Made by a program: the position numbers and the translations under genes
Assembly: GCA_050633585.1 (NCBI GenBank)
Contig: JBOEGT010000021.1
Span: 7,895-71,894 of the forward strand
DNA: 64,000 nt
DNA from: CALKZN01 sp050633585
GTDB taxonomy: Bacteria > Pseudomonadota > Gammaproteobacteria > Arenicellales > Arenicellaceae
Direction of reading: 5' to 3'
Part shown: piece by piece, positions 35,844 through 44,757 of the stretch
Layout of the letters: every line of letters begins with the position of its first letter
Numbering within the stretch: the stretch's first letter is position 1
Notes under the pieces: model-generated
What the model was told of the DNA's origin: nothing
Seen by the model: the letters and a program-made list of their open reading frames with translations, nothing else
Database searches by the model: none

Positions 35844-37088
35844 ATGTTGACGCCTTTTTTTGCTCTCTTTAGTAGTTGTTTCATTTTATTTTTAGGCATC
35901 GGCCTAGTGAACCTCTTGTTGCCTGTCAGAATGCATCTTGATGGTATGCCAACAGACTCAATTGGTTTGGTGTTGTCACTCTATTTTGTGGGCATGTTTA
36001 TCGGCGCTATTTACAGCAAAACGTTAATTGCACGTGCTGGACATATCAGAATGTTTTCTGGTTGCGTGTCTTTAAGTGCCATGAGTATCTTGCTCTGTAG
36101 TTTAAGCTCAGACTTGGTCTTATGGGGTGGCATGCGAATACTTTTAGGGTTTTGCTGTGCGTGCGCCTTCACAGCAATGGAAAGTTGGCTCAGTGCAAGT
36201 TCGACAAAAGATACGCGAGGGAAAATTTTAGGTGTTTACAATGCCATTGTGTGGGGAGGTTTGTTTGGCGGACAGTTTTTTATGAACATCGCTAGCCCTG
36301 AAACCACGACGTTATTTGTTGTGGCGGGTTTATTGTTCTGTGCTGCCGTGATTCCTGTCTCGTTAAGTCGTCATCAAGGACCCGTCATAACGACTGTAGA
36401 GCCAATGGGTTTCTCTACACTCTTGAGAGTATCTCCATTGGGTGTGGTGGTGTGTATTGCGTCGGGTTTTTTATATGCTTCGCTATTTAGTATGTTGCCA
36501 ATCTTTGCTCAAAGTTTTGGAATCAATGGCTTTCAATTATCGGTTTATATGGGAGGTGCGGTGGTTGGAGGCTTTATGCTGCAATACCCTGTGGGCTATC
36601 TATCTGATCGTTTTGGTCGACGGTCTGTATTATTAGTGTTGTTATTAATATCAATAGTCGCGTCATTTATCGTGACGCAGCTTCCTCTGCAAGAACACTT
36701 CTTGATGGTATTACTGTTGACTGCTATTGCGGGTGGAATCATTGCCTGTACGTACCCGATGAGCATTTCACAAGTGTTTGACCAGCTAGAGCAAAATGAA
36801 ATGATCGCAGCCATGGGCAAGTTAATTTTGGCTTATTCTCTTGGAGGGGCTTTAGGACCATATTCCACGTCAGTAGTGATGAATGTATTTGGCAGTCAAT
36901 CACTGTTTTATTTTCTTACCGCTGTGCAACTCATATTAGTGGTATTTGTGGCTTATCGTATGATGATTCGTGACCCGCTGCCAATAGATGAGCAAGAAGA
37001 TTTTGTGATGCAAACTGCTGTGATTACTCCGCCAGTTCAGCTGGATCCACGCGTTGAATACGTAGAGCAACCGACTGGCGAGCAATAA
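35844..37088 (+). CDS. MFS transporter (YcaD-like)
   Basis: A 414-residue, 12-helix major facilitator. The loop 2-3-type motif and the loop 8-9 motif are visible in GYLSDRFGRRSVLLVLLLI; the opening FALFSSCFILFLGIGLVNLLLPVRMHLDGM resembles YcaD/YhhS-type permeases. It follows the class V aminotransferase by 32 bp (GGAGG ribosome site), so the pair probably imports or exports the aminotransferase's substrate or product. A short glutamate-rich cytoplasmic tail ends it. Confidence 0.87.
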   Translation: MLTPFFALFSSCFILFLGIGLVNLLLPVRMHLDGMPTDSIGLVLSLYFVGMFIGAIYSKTLIARAGHIRMFSGCVSLSAMSILLCSLSSDLVLWGGMRILLGFCCACAFTAMESWLSASSTKDTRGKILGVYNAIVWGGLFGGQFFMNIASPETTTLFVVAGLLFCAAVIPVSLSRHQGPVITTVEPMGFSTLLRVSPLGVVVCIASGFLYASLFSMLPIFAQSFGINGFQLSVYMGGAVVGGFMLQYPVGYLSDRFGRRSVLLVLLLISIVASFIVTQLPLQEHFLMVLLLTAIAGGIIACTYPMSISQVFDQLEQNEMIAAMGKLILAYSLGGALGPYSTSVVMNVFGSQSLFYFLTAVQLILVVFVAYRMMIRDPLPIDEQEDFVMQTAVITPPVQLDPRVEYVEQPTGEQ

Positions 37089-37116
37089 CAGGCTACTTTA
37101 TAAAATAGCTGTTTTG
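37087..37116. terminator. weak bidirectional hairpin between convergent genes
   Basis: AACAGGCTA and TAGCTGTT pair with one bulged G around CTTTATAAAA, followed by TTTTG. It lies between the MFS gene and the DMGDH-like gene that converges on it. Confidence 0.45.
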
Positions 37117-37129
37117 TGACTTCTTGTGC

Positions 37130-39568
37130 TTAATCAGCAGATTTTAAACAAATGCCTTTAGGGTCATAGACACATCCGGACGTCACAGTTGCGGGGTAGT
37201 GCTGACCTAACACCTTTACCGTCAATCCATCTTTGATTGTCATGTCGTGCTTAGCAATTTCAATATAGGCAATGGCTAAGCTTTTCTGCGTGCGATGACC
37301 ATAGCAGCCCGACGAGACTTGCCCAATGACCTGACCATCAAAATAAACAGGTTCCATGCCTGAAGCAGCATCAACTTCAGAATCATGAATTTCTAATACG
37401 ACCATTTGGTAAGTTAACCCTGCTTCTTTTTGTGTTTCCAGAGCCTCTCGACCTTCAAAATCATGGTCAAATTTCACAAACCAACCGAGGTTGGATTCCA
37501 GTACAGTGTATTCCGTGATGAGGTCTGTGCCCCACATGGGGTAGCCTTTTTCTATGCGCATTGAATCCATTGCTCGAAGTCCAAAGTCCCTGATACCAAA
37601 CTCTTTGCCTGCCTCATGAAGTGCATCATAAAGTGTTTGTTGTTGGTCAATTGGGTGGTGTAACTCCCACCCTAATTCACCGACAAAGTTCATGCGTAAT
37701 GCACGAAGAGGAACGCCCGCAACCGTGATTTCTTGCCCGCTAAACCATGGGAACGCGGCATGACTGACGTCATGGTCTGTTATTTTACTCAACACTTTTC
37801 GAGCATTAGGCCCCGCGATGACTAAGGTGCCAAATTCCTGTGTGATATTCTTCACAGAAACTGAACCATCATTTGGCAAGCGCGTACGTAGCCAATCTTC
37901 TTGTAATTGTTCACCAATTGCCGGTGCCATCATATAGTAAGCACCACTTTCAAGTAGGGTGATGGAATATTCCCATGCAATACCGCCCTTCGTTGTTAAC
38001 GGGTGAGACAGTGCAATTTCACCTGCCTGTTGTGGAATCCTATTTGGTGAGAATGACTGAAGCCAATCGAAAGCGTTGTCGCCTGAAATTTCAAACTTCG
38101 TAAACGGAGATAGGTCTAATAAACCAACATTGTTTTGTACATTTAAGCATTCATCTGCAACAGGCTCAAACCAGTTTCCACGGCGAAAACTATGCTGCTC
38201 GATGGGTTCCATTCCTTCTGGGGCAAACCAGCTTGGACGTTCCCAGCCATAATAAGCGCCAAAAACCGCATTGTTGGCTTGATGTGATGCATATATGCGA
38301 GACTTTTTCTGACCACGCACTGCTGGCCGCATGGCATATTCATTGGGGTAACCTAGTTGGTATTCATTGGCATATACTTCGGTACCCTTGGCAACACAAT
38401 AATCATGATCTGCATAGCTACCGAAACGGCGAGGATCAAGCTCAAATAATTCAAGTTCAGGGTGTCCATCGACAATCCATTGCGCCATAAAGTGACCCGC
38501 GCCACCCCCTTGTACGATGCCAAAGTTAAAACCAGTGCACAAAAAGTAGTTGTCATAGCCATACACTGGGCCAATTAATGGATGGCCATCAGGTGTATAA
38601 GTAATCGGACCGTTAACAACCGTTTTAATTCCAGCAGTTGAAACCAGTTCAACCTGTTCCATTGCGGTGCATAAAATATCTTCAATGCGGTCTAGTGACG
38701 GTTGTAAAAGTTCTTGGCCAAACTTAGCGGGGACACCATCAACAGCCCAAGGAATGCCCCCTTTTTCATATGGACCTAGAATAAAACCTTTTCCTTCTTG
38801 GCGCAGATAATAGGAGACGTCAGGGTCTCTTAACATGGGTAACATCTCATCGCGCTCTTCTAACTCAGGCACATTGTCGGTGACTAAGAACTGATGTTCC
38901 ATGATGTTCATAGGCAATTGGTGCCCAATCATCGCAGCGACTTCATTGGCACGAAATCCGGCGGCATTCACGATGATTTTAGCGTCAATGACGCCTTTTT
39001 CTGTCGTGACTAACCAGCGACCATTTGCTTGCTGTTCAATAGATTCAACCGGGTTGCCACGAACGATAGTTGCGCCATTGTCTCGAGCGCCTTTCGCCAT
39101 AGCATTGGTGACTTGCGTTGGGTCTATGTGGCCATCTTGAGGGTCCCACAAGCCACCTAATAAACCTGTTGTGTCAAGATAAGGGTAGAGTTCTTGTAGG
39201 CGTTCAACCGTCACCATTTCTAGATTAAGTCCGGCATTGTCAGACATGGCCGCAACTCGCTCAAACTCGTCCATTCGATCTTGGGTGTGCGCGAGCCGAA
39301 TAGCGCCCGTTTGATGGTGTTGTACTGGAGAGCCTGTTAATGCTTCGAGCTTGCCATAAAGATCGATACTGTACTGTTGAAGCTTTAAGACATTATAGTC
39401 ATTACTAAAGTGAGGTAAGTTCCCAGCAGCATGCCACGTTGACCCGGATGTTAGTTCAATCTTTTCCGTTAACATCACATCAGTCCAACCCATCTGAGTG
39501 AGGTGATATAAAGTACTAACGCCGGCGATGCCGCCGCCGATCACTAAAACGTCAGTTTTATTTTTCAT
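37130..39568 (-). CDS. dimethylglycine/sarcosine dehydrogenase-like FAD- and folate-binding enzyme
   Basis: An 812-residue protein starting at the ATG at 39568 (AGGA upstream), just before VLVIGGGIAGVSTLYHL. Order: N-terminal DAO FAD domain with the GSTWHAAG histidine (H46), the residue covalently bound to FAD in DMGDH; a central FAO_M domain; then aminomethyltransferase (GcvT) and GcvT C-terminal barrel, with FKFDHDFEGREAL near residue 700. Such enzymes oxidise N-methyl groups of dimethylglycine, sarcosine or related amines and pass the carbon to tetrahydrofolate. Substrate here is unknown; a divergent LysR gene at 39706 is likely its regulator. Confidence 0.87.
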   Translation of the reverse strand: MKNKTDVLVIGGGIAGVSTLYHLTQMGWTDVMLTEKIELTSGSTWHAAGNLPHFSNDYNVLKLQQYSIDLYGKLEALTGSPVQHHQTGAIRLAHTQDRMDEFERVAAMSDNAGLNLEMVTVERLQELYPYLDTTGLLGGLWDPQDGHIDPTQVTNAMAKGARDNGATIVRGNPVESIEQQANGRWLVTTEKGVIDAKIIVNAAGFRANEVAAMIGHQLPMNIMEHQFLVTDNVPELEERDEMLPMLRDPDVSYYLRQEGKGFILGPYEKGGIPWAVDGVPAKFGQELLQPSLDRIEDILCTAMEQVELVSTAGIKTVVNGPITYTPDGHPLIGPVYGYDNYFLCTGFNFGIVQGGGAGHFMAQWIVDGHPELELFELDPRRFGSYADHDYCVAKGTEVYANEYQLGYPNEYAMRPAVRGQKKSRIYASHQANNAVFGAYYGWERPSWFAPEGMEPIEQHSFRRGNWFEPVADECLNVQNNVGLLDLSPFTKFEISGDNAFDWLQSFSPNRIPQQAGEIALSHPLTTKGGIAWEYSITLLESGAYYMMAPAIGEQLQEDWLRTRLPNDGSVSVKNITQEFGTLVIAGPNARKVLSKITDHDVSHAAFPWFSGQEITVAGVPLRALRMNFVGELGWELHHPIDQQQTLYDALHEAGKEFGIRDFGLRAMDSMRIEKGYPMWGTDLITEYTVLESNLGWFVKFDHDFEGREALETQKEAGLTYQMVVLEIHDSEVDAASGMEPVYFDGQVIGQVSSGCYGHRTQKSLAIAYIEIAKHDMTIKDGLTVKVLGQHYPATVTSGCVYDPKGICLKSAD

Positions 39569-39705
39569 GATTTTTCCTGTATTTGTCGTTGGTTTTACAT
39601 GTGTTGTGACGGTTTCAACGCACAATAATGGTGTTTCAATCATCTTATTGAGATATTTTGTTATAAACAAACGATATTTTTTTAAAAAAAGGATAAGCTG
39701 AGCTT

Positions 39706-40590
39706 ATGGAAAATGTATTGACGAATGACATTCAACTGAATTGGTTGCGCACATTTGCTGCCGCTGGCAAGCAGCTTAGTTTTACATTAGCAGCGAAAGA
39801 ATTGAATATGAGTCAATCAGCTGTGAGTCAACAAATACAGTTGCTTGAACACCATTTGCAGCAAAAGTTGTTTGTGAGAGCCAACCGCTCCATTCAGCTA
39901 ACCGACGCTGGCCGCGCATTTCTACCGTTGGTCCTTGATGCTATTCGGGAGTTAAATTCTGGTGCAGCACACATTTTTTCTTCATCCATTCATGCCACTG
40001 TTGATGTGAATGTGAACTCAACATTTGCGGTGCTTTGGCTAGCTTCCCGATTGTCTTTTTTTACAGCGGAATTTCCAGACATCACGATTCGTCAGCAAGG
40101 CTCTAACTGGTCAACAGATTATGATATTTCCACGGCTGAACTAGAAGTTCGTTATGGTTCTGGTAGTTGGGCTGGTTTTGATTCGTATCGCTTAGTCGAA
40201 GGAAGAATTAGACCGTATTGCGTGTTAAAAGATGCTGAGGAAATTCACAAAAATAAAGACTTTTCGACGATGGTATTGCTTGAAGTCATCGGCACACCAC
40301 AAGGCTGGGACGATTGGTTAAAACAGCATGGATACGAGTCGTTAAAAAACTATCAATACCAGCTCATGGATAGTCATGCGACGGCGGTCATGATGGCGGC
40401 GAATGGAGCAGGAGTGTGTTTGATGTATGATGATTTTATGCAAGAAGGTATCATTTCCGAACAGCTTCATGCACCTGTCAAGCAGGCCATTGACAGTAGT
40501 GGTGGGTATTACTTATGCCATCGCAGTGATAAAACTTTATCAGACGCATCCAGAACCTTTAAGCAATGGTTGCTGTCTATGGTTAACTAA
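39706..40590 (+). CDS. LysR-family regulator (GcvA-like)
   Basis: A 294-residue LysR protein. The N-terminal HTH (LNWLRTFAAAGKQLSFTLAAKELNMSQSAVSQQIQLLEHHL) and RANRSIQLTDAGRAFL are of the GcvA/AmpR type. The C-terminal effector domain starts near residue 95. It lies 137 bp from and divergent to the DMGDH-like gene, consistent with control of glycine/methylamine catabolism. Confidence 0.88.
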   Translation: MENVLTNDIQLNWLRTFAAAGKQLSFTLAAKELNMSQSAVSQQIQLLEHHLQQKLFVRANRSIQLTDAGRAFLPLVLDAIRELNSGAAHIFSSSIHATVDVNVNSTFAVLWLASRLSFFTAEFPDITIRQQGSNWSTDYDISTAELEVRYGSGSWAGFDSYRLVEGRIRPYCVLKDAEEIHKNKDFSTMVLLEVIGTPQGWDDWLKQHGYESLKNYQYQLMDSHATAVMMAANGAGVCLMYDDFMQEGIISEQLHAPVKQAIDSSGGYYLCHRSDKTLSDASRTFKQWLLSMVN

Positions 40591-40626
40591 CACTAAGAGC
40601 AACATGCCTGAGTGTTGATACGTTAT

Positions 40627-41370
40627 TTATGATGCAGATTTCTTTTCAAGGTCTGTGAATGCTTGAAATGCCCAAGGCCTGATTGCTAACACCATGGTTG
40701 TTCCAAGTCGGTCTTCCATATCCAATTGTCGATCATCTTGATTCAATTCTTCAAAGTATTCTCCAATGGATTGCAGCCTTTCAACGAGTCGCTTTCGGCT
40801 TAGCATGCCCATATTGCCGTTGTTGACAATACGCAATTCCCCATCATTCATGAAATCACCATTAAAGAATTGTGATTGAACTTGTTTGCGAAAAAAACGT
40901 TCAATAGGGCCATTCGTTTGCCAAGAGAAGTTTGATGAAATTAACAAACGAATGCGATTGTTCATTTGTAGTTCAATCATTTTCATGCGATCGAGTTTAG
41001 CCAAATGCTGAATGCATTCGGCTTCCGTCATATCGTATTGTTCAATAATGTCATTTAAGGTCCAAAAATTAGTGACGCAATAAGCCACCAAAATTAATTT
41101 GATATCGCTCACTAATTCCTTTTCGTGTTGCAATGAGAGCTGGGAAATAGTTGGTGCATCATTTTCTGCCAGACTTGCAAGGTCGCTCACTTCAATATCT
41201 AACAAATCACAAATTCGGTCAATCCTCTCTAAGGAGAAATGGTTTTTGGCGAACATGTTTTTAATAGACGCCTCGGATAATTTTAGTGCCGCTGCAATCT
41301 GTTTATAAGTAATGCCTTGCTGACGAAGTTCTTTTTTGAGGGTTGCGATGAGTTTTTTTGATCTAGCCAT
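40627..41370 (-). CDS. XRE-type helix-turn-helix regulator
   Basis: A 247-residue regulator. Residues 1-70 form a lambda Cro/CI-type HTH (ITYKQIAAALKLSEASIKNMF, SLERIDRICDLLDIEVSDLASL). The remainder has a winged-helix-like segment (YCVTNFWTLNDIIEQYDMTEAECIQHLAKLDRMKMIEL) and an unknown tail. It is divergent from the PspA-like gene at 41495. Its promoter TTGACC-17 bp-TATACT puts the transcription start on or next to the ATG at 41370, so it probably makes a leaderless mRNA. Confidence 0.8.
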   Translation of the reverse strand: MARSKKLIATLKKELRQQGITYKQIAAALKLSEASIKNMFAKNHFSLERIDRICDLLDIEVSDLASLAENDAPTISQLSLQHEKELVSDIKLILVAYCVTNFWTLNDIIEQYDMTEAECIQHLAKLDRMKMIELQMNNRIRLLISSNFSWQTNGPIERFFRKQVQSQFFNGDFMNDGELRIVNNGNMGMLSRKRLVERLQSIGEYFEELNQDDRQLDMEDRLGTTMVLAIRPWAFQAFTDLEKKSAS

Positions 41371-41376
41371 TCGGAA

Positions 41377-41405
41377 AGTATAATTATTTTGTTCTTTACG
41401 GTCAA
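41377..41405 (-). promoter_or_regulatory. sigma-70 promoter of the XRE regulator
   Basis: Read leftward, TTGACC (complement of 41400-41405), 17 bp, TATACT (complement of 41377-41382). Only six bases separate the -10 box from the ATG at 41370. Confidence 0.7.
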
Positions 41406-41427
41406 AAGAATTAGATAATAAACGGTT

Positions 41428-41456
41428 TTGTTTAAAAATAATCCTTCATTTATACA
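41428..41456 (+). promoter_or_regulatory. sigma-70 promoter of the pspA-like gene
   Basis: TTGTTT (41428-41433), 17 bp, TATACA (41451-41456). The start would be near 41463, about 32 bases before the ATG at 41495. It is back to back with the XRE promoter, so one regulator site could control both. Confidence 0.65.
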
Positions 41457-41494
41457 CTGGGCCCTCAACGTAAATCAAACCAAAGAGGGTAAAC

Positions 41495-42178
41495 ATGCGT
41501 TTATTTAGAAGAATATCATCTACAGTCTTAGCATCCGTCGACAAAGTGATTACGGAAGTTGAAAATCACGATGCCGTCGTTGAATCTATGCTCAAGGAAC
41601 TTAAAACCGCATCAGCCGAATGCAAGGTTCGTTTAAACAGAGTCATGCAAGACGGCAAAAAAATGCAGGAAGATTTAGACAAACTCACAGAAACGGAGCA
41701 ATTATGGACAGAGCGAGCTAGCCAACTAGCCAATGACACTGATCAAGAAAGTCAAAACAAGGCGTTGGCCTGTTTAGAACGGCGCCAAAAATGCCGCGTA
41801 CAACAGAAACTGTTGAACGAACGTTTAGCACAGCATGCGATTATTCAAACACAGCTTAAAGAGCAGCTGTTAACCATTGACAATCGATTTGCTGAAATTA
41901 ATGATAAGCGTCACTTGTTGCAATCACAGCAAGCGGTAGCGGAAGCGAACCGAGTCGTGTCAGCAGCAACCGGTGCGCACAGTAGTGATATCGATGCCAC
42001 ATTAGATCGCTGGGAAGTATCGATTGCAAAAATGGACGTGCATGCATCTCACAGTATGCAATTGGGTGGAGCACCACATGAGAATATCGATGAACTTGCA
42101 CAAGAGTTTGAAACCAATGAAGCCAATGCGGCGCTCCTTGCTGAGCTAAAAGAATTGCAGTCATCTGATAAAAAATAG
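41495..42178 (+). CDS. PspA/IM30-like coiled-coil protein
   Basis: A 227-residue, almost wholly helical protein. The start (MRLFRRISSTVLASVDKVITEVENHDAVVESMLKEL, given here only as landmark positions 1-36) follows the PspA pattern of an amphipathic helix then coiled coil. Helices continue to about residue 150, and an unusual tail (from LGGAPHENIDELAQEF on) ends it. PspA/Vipp1 proteins form ESCRT-III-like polymers that protect the inner membrane. This version lacks the PspF-PspBC neighbours; instead it precedes an unknown 462-residue membrane protein by 12 bp, with GAGG at 41485. Confidence 0.75.
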   Translation: MRLFRRISSTVLASVDKVITEVENHDAVVESMLKELKTASAECKVRLNRVMQDGKKMQEDLDKLTETEQLWTERASQLANDTDQESQNKALACLERRQKCRVQQKLLNERLAQHAIIQTQLKEQLLTIDNRFAEINDKRHLLQSQQAVAEANRVVSAATGAHSSDIDATLDRWEVSIAKMDVHASHSMQLGGAPHENIDELAQEFETNEANAALLAELKELQSSDKK

Positions 42179-42190
42179 GAATAGGAGGAT

Positions 42191-43579
42191 ATGATGAATA
42201 CTACACAACAACTTAATGAATGGCAGTCGCCATATGATTCGGACGTGTTAGAGCACGACAAACAAGACACGTTGCTTGATCGGGCGACAGGCTTATTAAA
42301 AGATTTTGCCAATTTTTCTTCGCTATTGCGCATCTTTGGGGCAATGGCTGTGTTGGCTTCGATGTCAATGTTCCTGATGCAAGGTTGGAACGATACCAAT
42401 GATTTTGAGCGTTTTTGCATGATGATTGCACAAACATTTTTGCTAGGCACTGGAGGTCTAGCGATGGTGAAAGTGTTAAAAGAAAACAAAGGCGCCCGAT
42501 TATTCTTTGGTTTAGCATTGGTATCGGTGACAGCAAATTTCACCACCTTAGGCGCACTCATTTATTCAGTGTTTTCCTGGGATCAGGTGATCGTGGAATA
42601 TCCTAGTTTTGCCTTGTGGAAAGCGACATCGGCTAGTGTAGCTGTCATGTCAACAGGCATTGCCATTGTCACGTTGTTGCCTCTTACATGGTTAGCTTTT
42701 TCGGTGTTGGTGCGTCCAGCAGCGAAGCAGTTAACACTTTGGTATGTCGGCATGAATATGTTGTTGCTGATTCCGGTTAGGGATGTGACGATTATCATCG
42801 CGCTAGTTGCCATCGCGAGCGTGGCGCTAATGCAACTCTTTGTGAAAAAAAGTGGTGACAACGCGACATCTGAATTATTCTCATGGAAAACACAAGAAGG
42901 AAAATATGCACGAATCGTATTGTTTGTTCCAGCGGTGATTATGCTAGTGCGCAGTGTGTTGCACTATGATTTTAGTACCATGGCGATTCTGATGACAACT
43001 ATTTCAGTGTATGCATTGTCAGTATTCACGGCTAAAGTTTTGGATAATCAAGCCAGTCCATTTGTTCAATTGCTGGGGCTTATTGCTGGGCTTCATGCTG
43101 CTGTCATCGTGTCTTTTGAGATGGCGCTTCCGATCTCAGAGCAGCTTGATACGTTGGTGTTTGGGTTGGTGTTTGGCGCAATTTGCGGTGATGTTTACCG
43201 TCGTAGCGTTAAAACATGGATGCAAGGCTTTGCAAAAAATGTTGGAGCGATTTTAATCACGCTTTGCTTAGTGGCAAACCATTTGATGTACACCAGTTTT
43301 ACAACAGCGTTCACGGCTATTGTCATTGCGTCATTGATGCTACTGGCCGCTATTAAGATCAAAGATATTGTGCTGAGTGTCATTGCTGTCGGGATTGTTG
43401 TGTCACTGCCCGCTTTCCACTTTGCTACTGTGATGGATTTCTTTATCGGAAGTGGTTGGTTAGGTTTTGCGGTTGGCGGTGTCAGCATCATTATTTTGGC
43501 ATCATTGTTGGAGCGTTATGGCGCAATTTTGAAATTGAAACTTTCGAAATTCTCAACAAATCATCAGCAAGAAGCCTGA
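42191..43579 (+). CDS. polytopic membrane protein of unknown function, paired with PspA-like gene
   Basis: A 462-residue protein with about 12 membrane segments. Residues 1-40 are soluble and acidic (MNTTQQLNEWQSPYDSDVLE). Membrane segments include ILRIFGAMAVLASMSMFLM, ARLFFGLALVSVTANFTTLG, VAVMSTGIAIVTLLPLTWLAF, IIIALVAIASVALMQLF and the last, LGFAVGGVSIIILASLLE. I do not recognise a family. Twelve bases from the PspA-like stop with AGGAGG, it is clearly in the same operon, so it is probably the membrane partner or client of that PspA. A terminator follows at 43603. Confidence 0.7.
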   Translation: MMNTTQQLNEWQSPYDSDVLEHDKQDTLLDRATGLLKDFANFSSLLRIFGAMAVLASMSMFLMQGWNDTNDFERFCMMIAQTFLLGTGGLAMVKVLKENKGARLFFGLALVSVTANFTTLGALIYSVFSWDQVIVEYPSFALWKATSASVAVMSTGIAIVTLLPLTWLAFSVLVRPAAKQLTLWYVGMNMLLLIPVRDVTIIIALVAIASVALMQLFVKKSGDNATSELFSWKTQEGKYARIVLFVPAVIMLVRSVLHYDFSTMAILMTTISVYALSVFTAKVLDNQASPFVQLLGLIAGLHAAVIVSFEMALPISEQLDTLVFGLVFGAICGDVYRRSVKTWMQGFAKNVGAILITLCLVANHLMYTSFTTAFTAIVIASLMLLAAIKIKDIVLSVIAVGIVVSLPAFHFATVMDFFIGSGWLGFAVGGVSIIILASLLERYGAILKLKLSKFSTNHQQEA

Positions 43580-43602
43580 ACTAAGTAAAACACTTACATG
43601 AG

Positions 43603-43638
43603 GCAAAGGTCAGGGTTTCCTGGCCTTTGCGTTTTTTT
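43603..43638 (+). terminator. Rho-independent terminator after the PspA operon
   Basis: GCAAAGGTCAGG and CCTGGCCTTTGC pair (one G-T pair) around GTTT and are followed by GTTTTTTT. Confidence 0.9.
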
Positions 43639-43774
43639 ACAGTGTTTTTTATTCATGGCTTGGGTTGGTGCAGAGGGATGTTTTTATGTGCTATCAGGGA
43701 GCAAAATATTGAAAATAAAGCACTTTTTCTCCAGCACGTTTCCAGAAAGCCCCCGAATAACTCAATGTGCCTGC

Positions 43775-43791
43775 TTGGCACAACAATTGCT
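43775..43791 (+). promoter_or_regulatory. sigma-54 (RpoN) promoter upstream of FNT-kinase-cyanase genes
   Basis: TTGGCAC, five bases (AACAA), TTGCT matches the -24/-12 consensus TGGCAC-N5-TTGCW exactly in sequence and spacing (GG at 43777-43778, GC at 43789-43790). It lies about 70 bases before the FNT start at 43861. The enhancer site for an activator such as NtrC was not identified with confidence; a TTGGTGCA half site lies near 43665. Confidence 0.75.
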
Positions 43792-43860
43792 CAAGTAAAT
43801 AGTTAATGTGTCCATGATGAGATATGGCCACGACTTAACTACTAATATAGAGAGTAAATA

Positions 43861-44673
43861 ATGTCATATTTAGTTCCAGCAGAATTTGTCACCAAAATGG
43901 TTGACGCAGGTGAGTCAAAAGTATTTATGTCGACTCGCGACACCTTGATTCGAGCATACATGGCTGGAGCGATTCTCGCACTAGCGGCAGTATTCGCTGT
44001 CACGGTTGCCGTACAAACCGGTGTATTTTTAGTGGGCGCTATGTTGTTCCCAATCGGTTTTTGCATGCTGTATCTGATGGGCTTTGATTTGCTCACCGGT
44101 GTATTTGTTTTAGCACCGCTCGCCTGGTTAGATAAGCGACCAGGAGTGACCATTAAAGGGATATTGCGTAACTGGGGTTTGGTCTTCGTGGGTAACTTTG
44201 CAGGAGCTTTAACTGTTGCGTTCATGATGGCATTCGTTTTTTCTTATGGCTTCTCCGAAGAACCAGGCGCGGTTGCGAAAAAAATTGCAGGTGTAGGCGA
44301 AGCCCGGACATTGGGTTATGCGGCTCATGGCACAGCCGGTTGGATTACAATTTTCTTTCGCGGCATGCTGTGTAACTGGATGGTCTCTATGGGTGTTGTC
44401 GGTGCGATGATTTCAACGAACGTGAGTGGCAAAGTCATTGCGATGTGGATGCCAATCATGTTGTTCTTTTTCATGGCGTTTGAGCATTCGGTTGTGAACA
44501 TGTTCCTATTTCCTTTCGGCATCATTGTCGGTGGTGATTTCTCAGTCATGGACTACCTTATTTGGAATGAAATCCCAACTGTATTAGGTAACCTGGTCGG
44601 TGGCTTGGCATTCACAGGACTGACACTGTATACAACGCATGTTAGAACCGGAGCAAAGCGTAGCATCAGCTAA
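43861..44673 (+). CDS. formate/nitrite-type (FNT) anion channel
   Basis: A 270-residue, six-helix member of the FNT family (FocA/NirC). The conserved central histidine is in FFFMAFEHSVVNMFLFPFG, and the omega-loop region is around LMGFDLLTGVFVLAP. Each half has the typical alternate topology. FNT channels carry formate, nitrite, hydrosulfide or related small anions as pentamers in the inner membrane. It is followed by a PP2C-kinase gene and cyanase, and preceded by a sigma-54 promoter; so nitrite or cyanate is the likelier cargo than formate. That choice is inferred from context. Confidence 0.88.
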   Translation: MSYLVPAEFVTKMVDAGESKVFMSTRDTLIRAYMAGAILALAAVFAVTVAVQTGVFLVGAMLFPIGFCMLYLMGFDLLTGVFVLAPLAWLDKRPGVTIKGILRNWGLVFVGNFAGALTVAFMMAFVFSYGFSEEPGAVAKKIAGVGEARTLGYAAHGTAGWITIFFRGMLCNWMVSMGVVGAMISTNVSGKVIAMWMPIMLFFFMAFEHSVVNMFLFPFGIIVGGDFSVMDYLIWNEIPTVLGNLVGGLAFTGLTLYTTHVRTGAKRSIS

Positions 44674-44701
44674 GCAGATATCTAACGAAACTTACGTTTA
44701 A

Positions 44702-44737
44702 AAGCCTCGGTCAGAGTATTGTTGTTGACCGAGGCTT
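44702..44737 (+). terminator. 12-bp hairpin between FNT and kinase genes
   Basis: AAGCCTCGGTCA and TGACCGAGGCTT pair perfectly. Only a weak T-tract follows, so it may be a partial terminator or processing site that gives more FNT than kinase. It includes the ATG-less region before the kinase start, arguing against any start at 44719. Confidence 0.55.
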
Positions 44738-44757
44738 CATGCGATTTATTTGAATTT

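Noticed and set aside
43598..43798. 66-residue reading frame before the FNT gene
   Set aside because: It runs across the terminator at 43603-43638 and the sigma-54 promoter, with no ribosome site; treated as chance.
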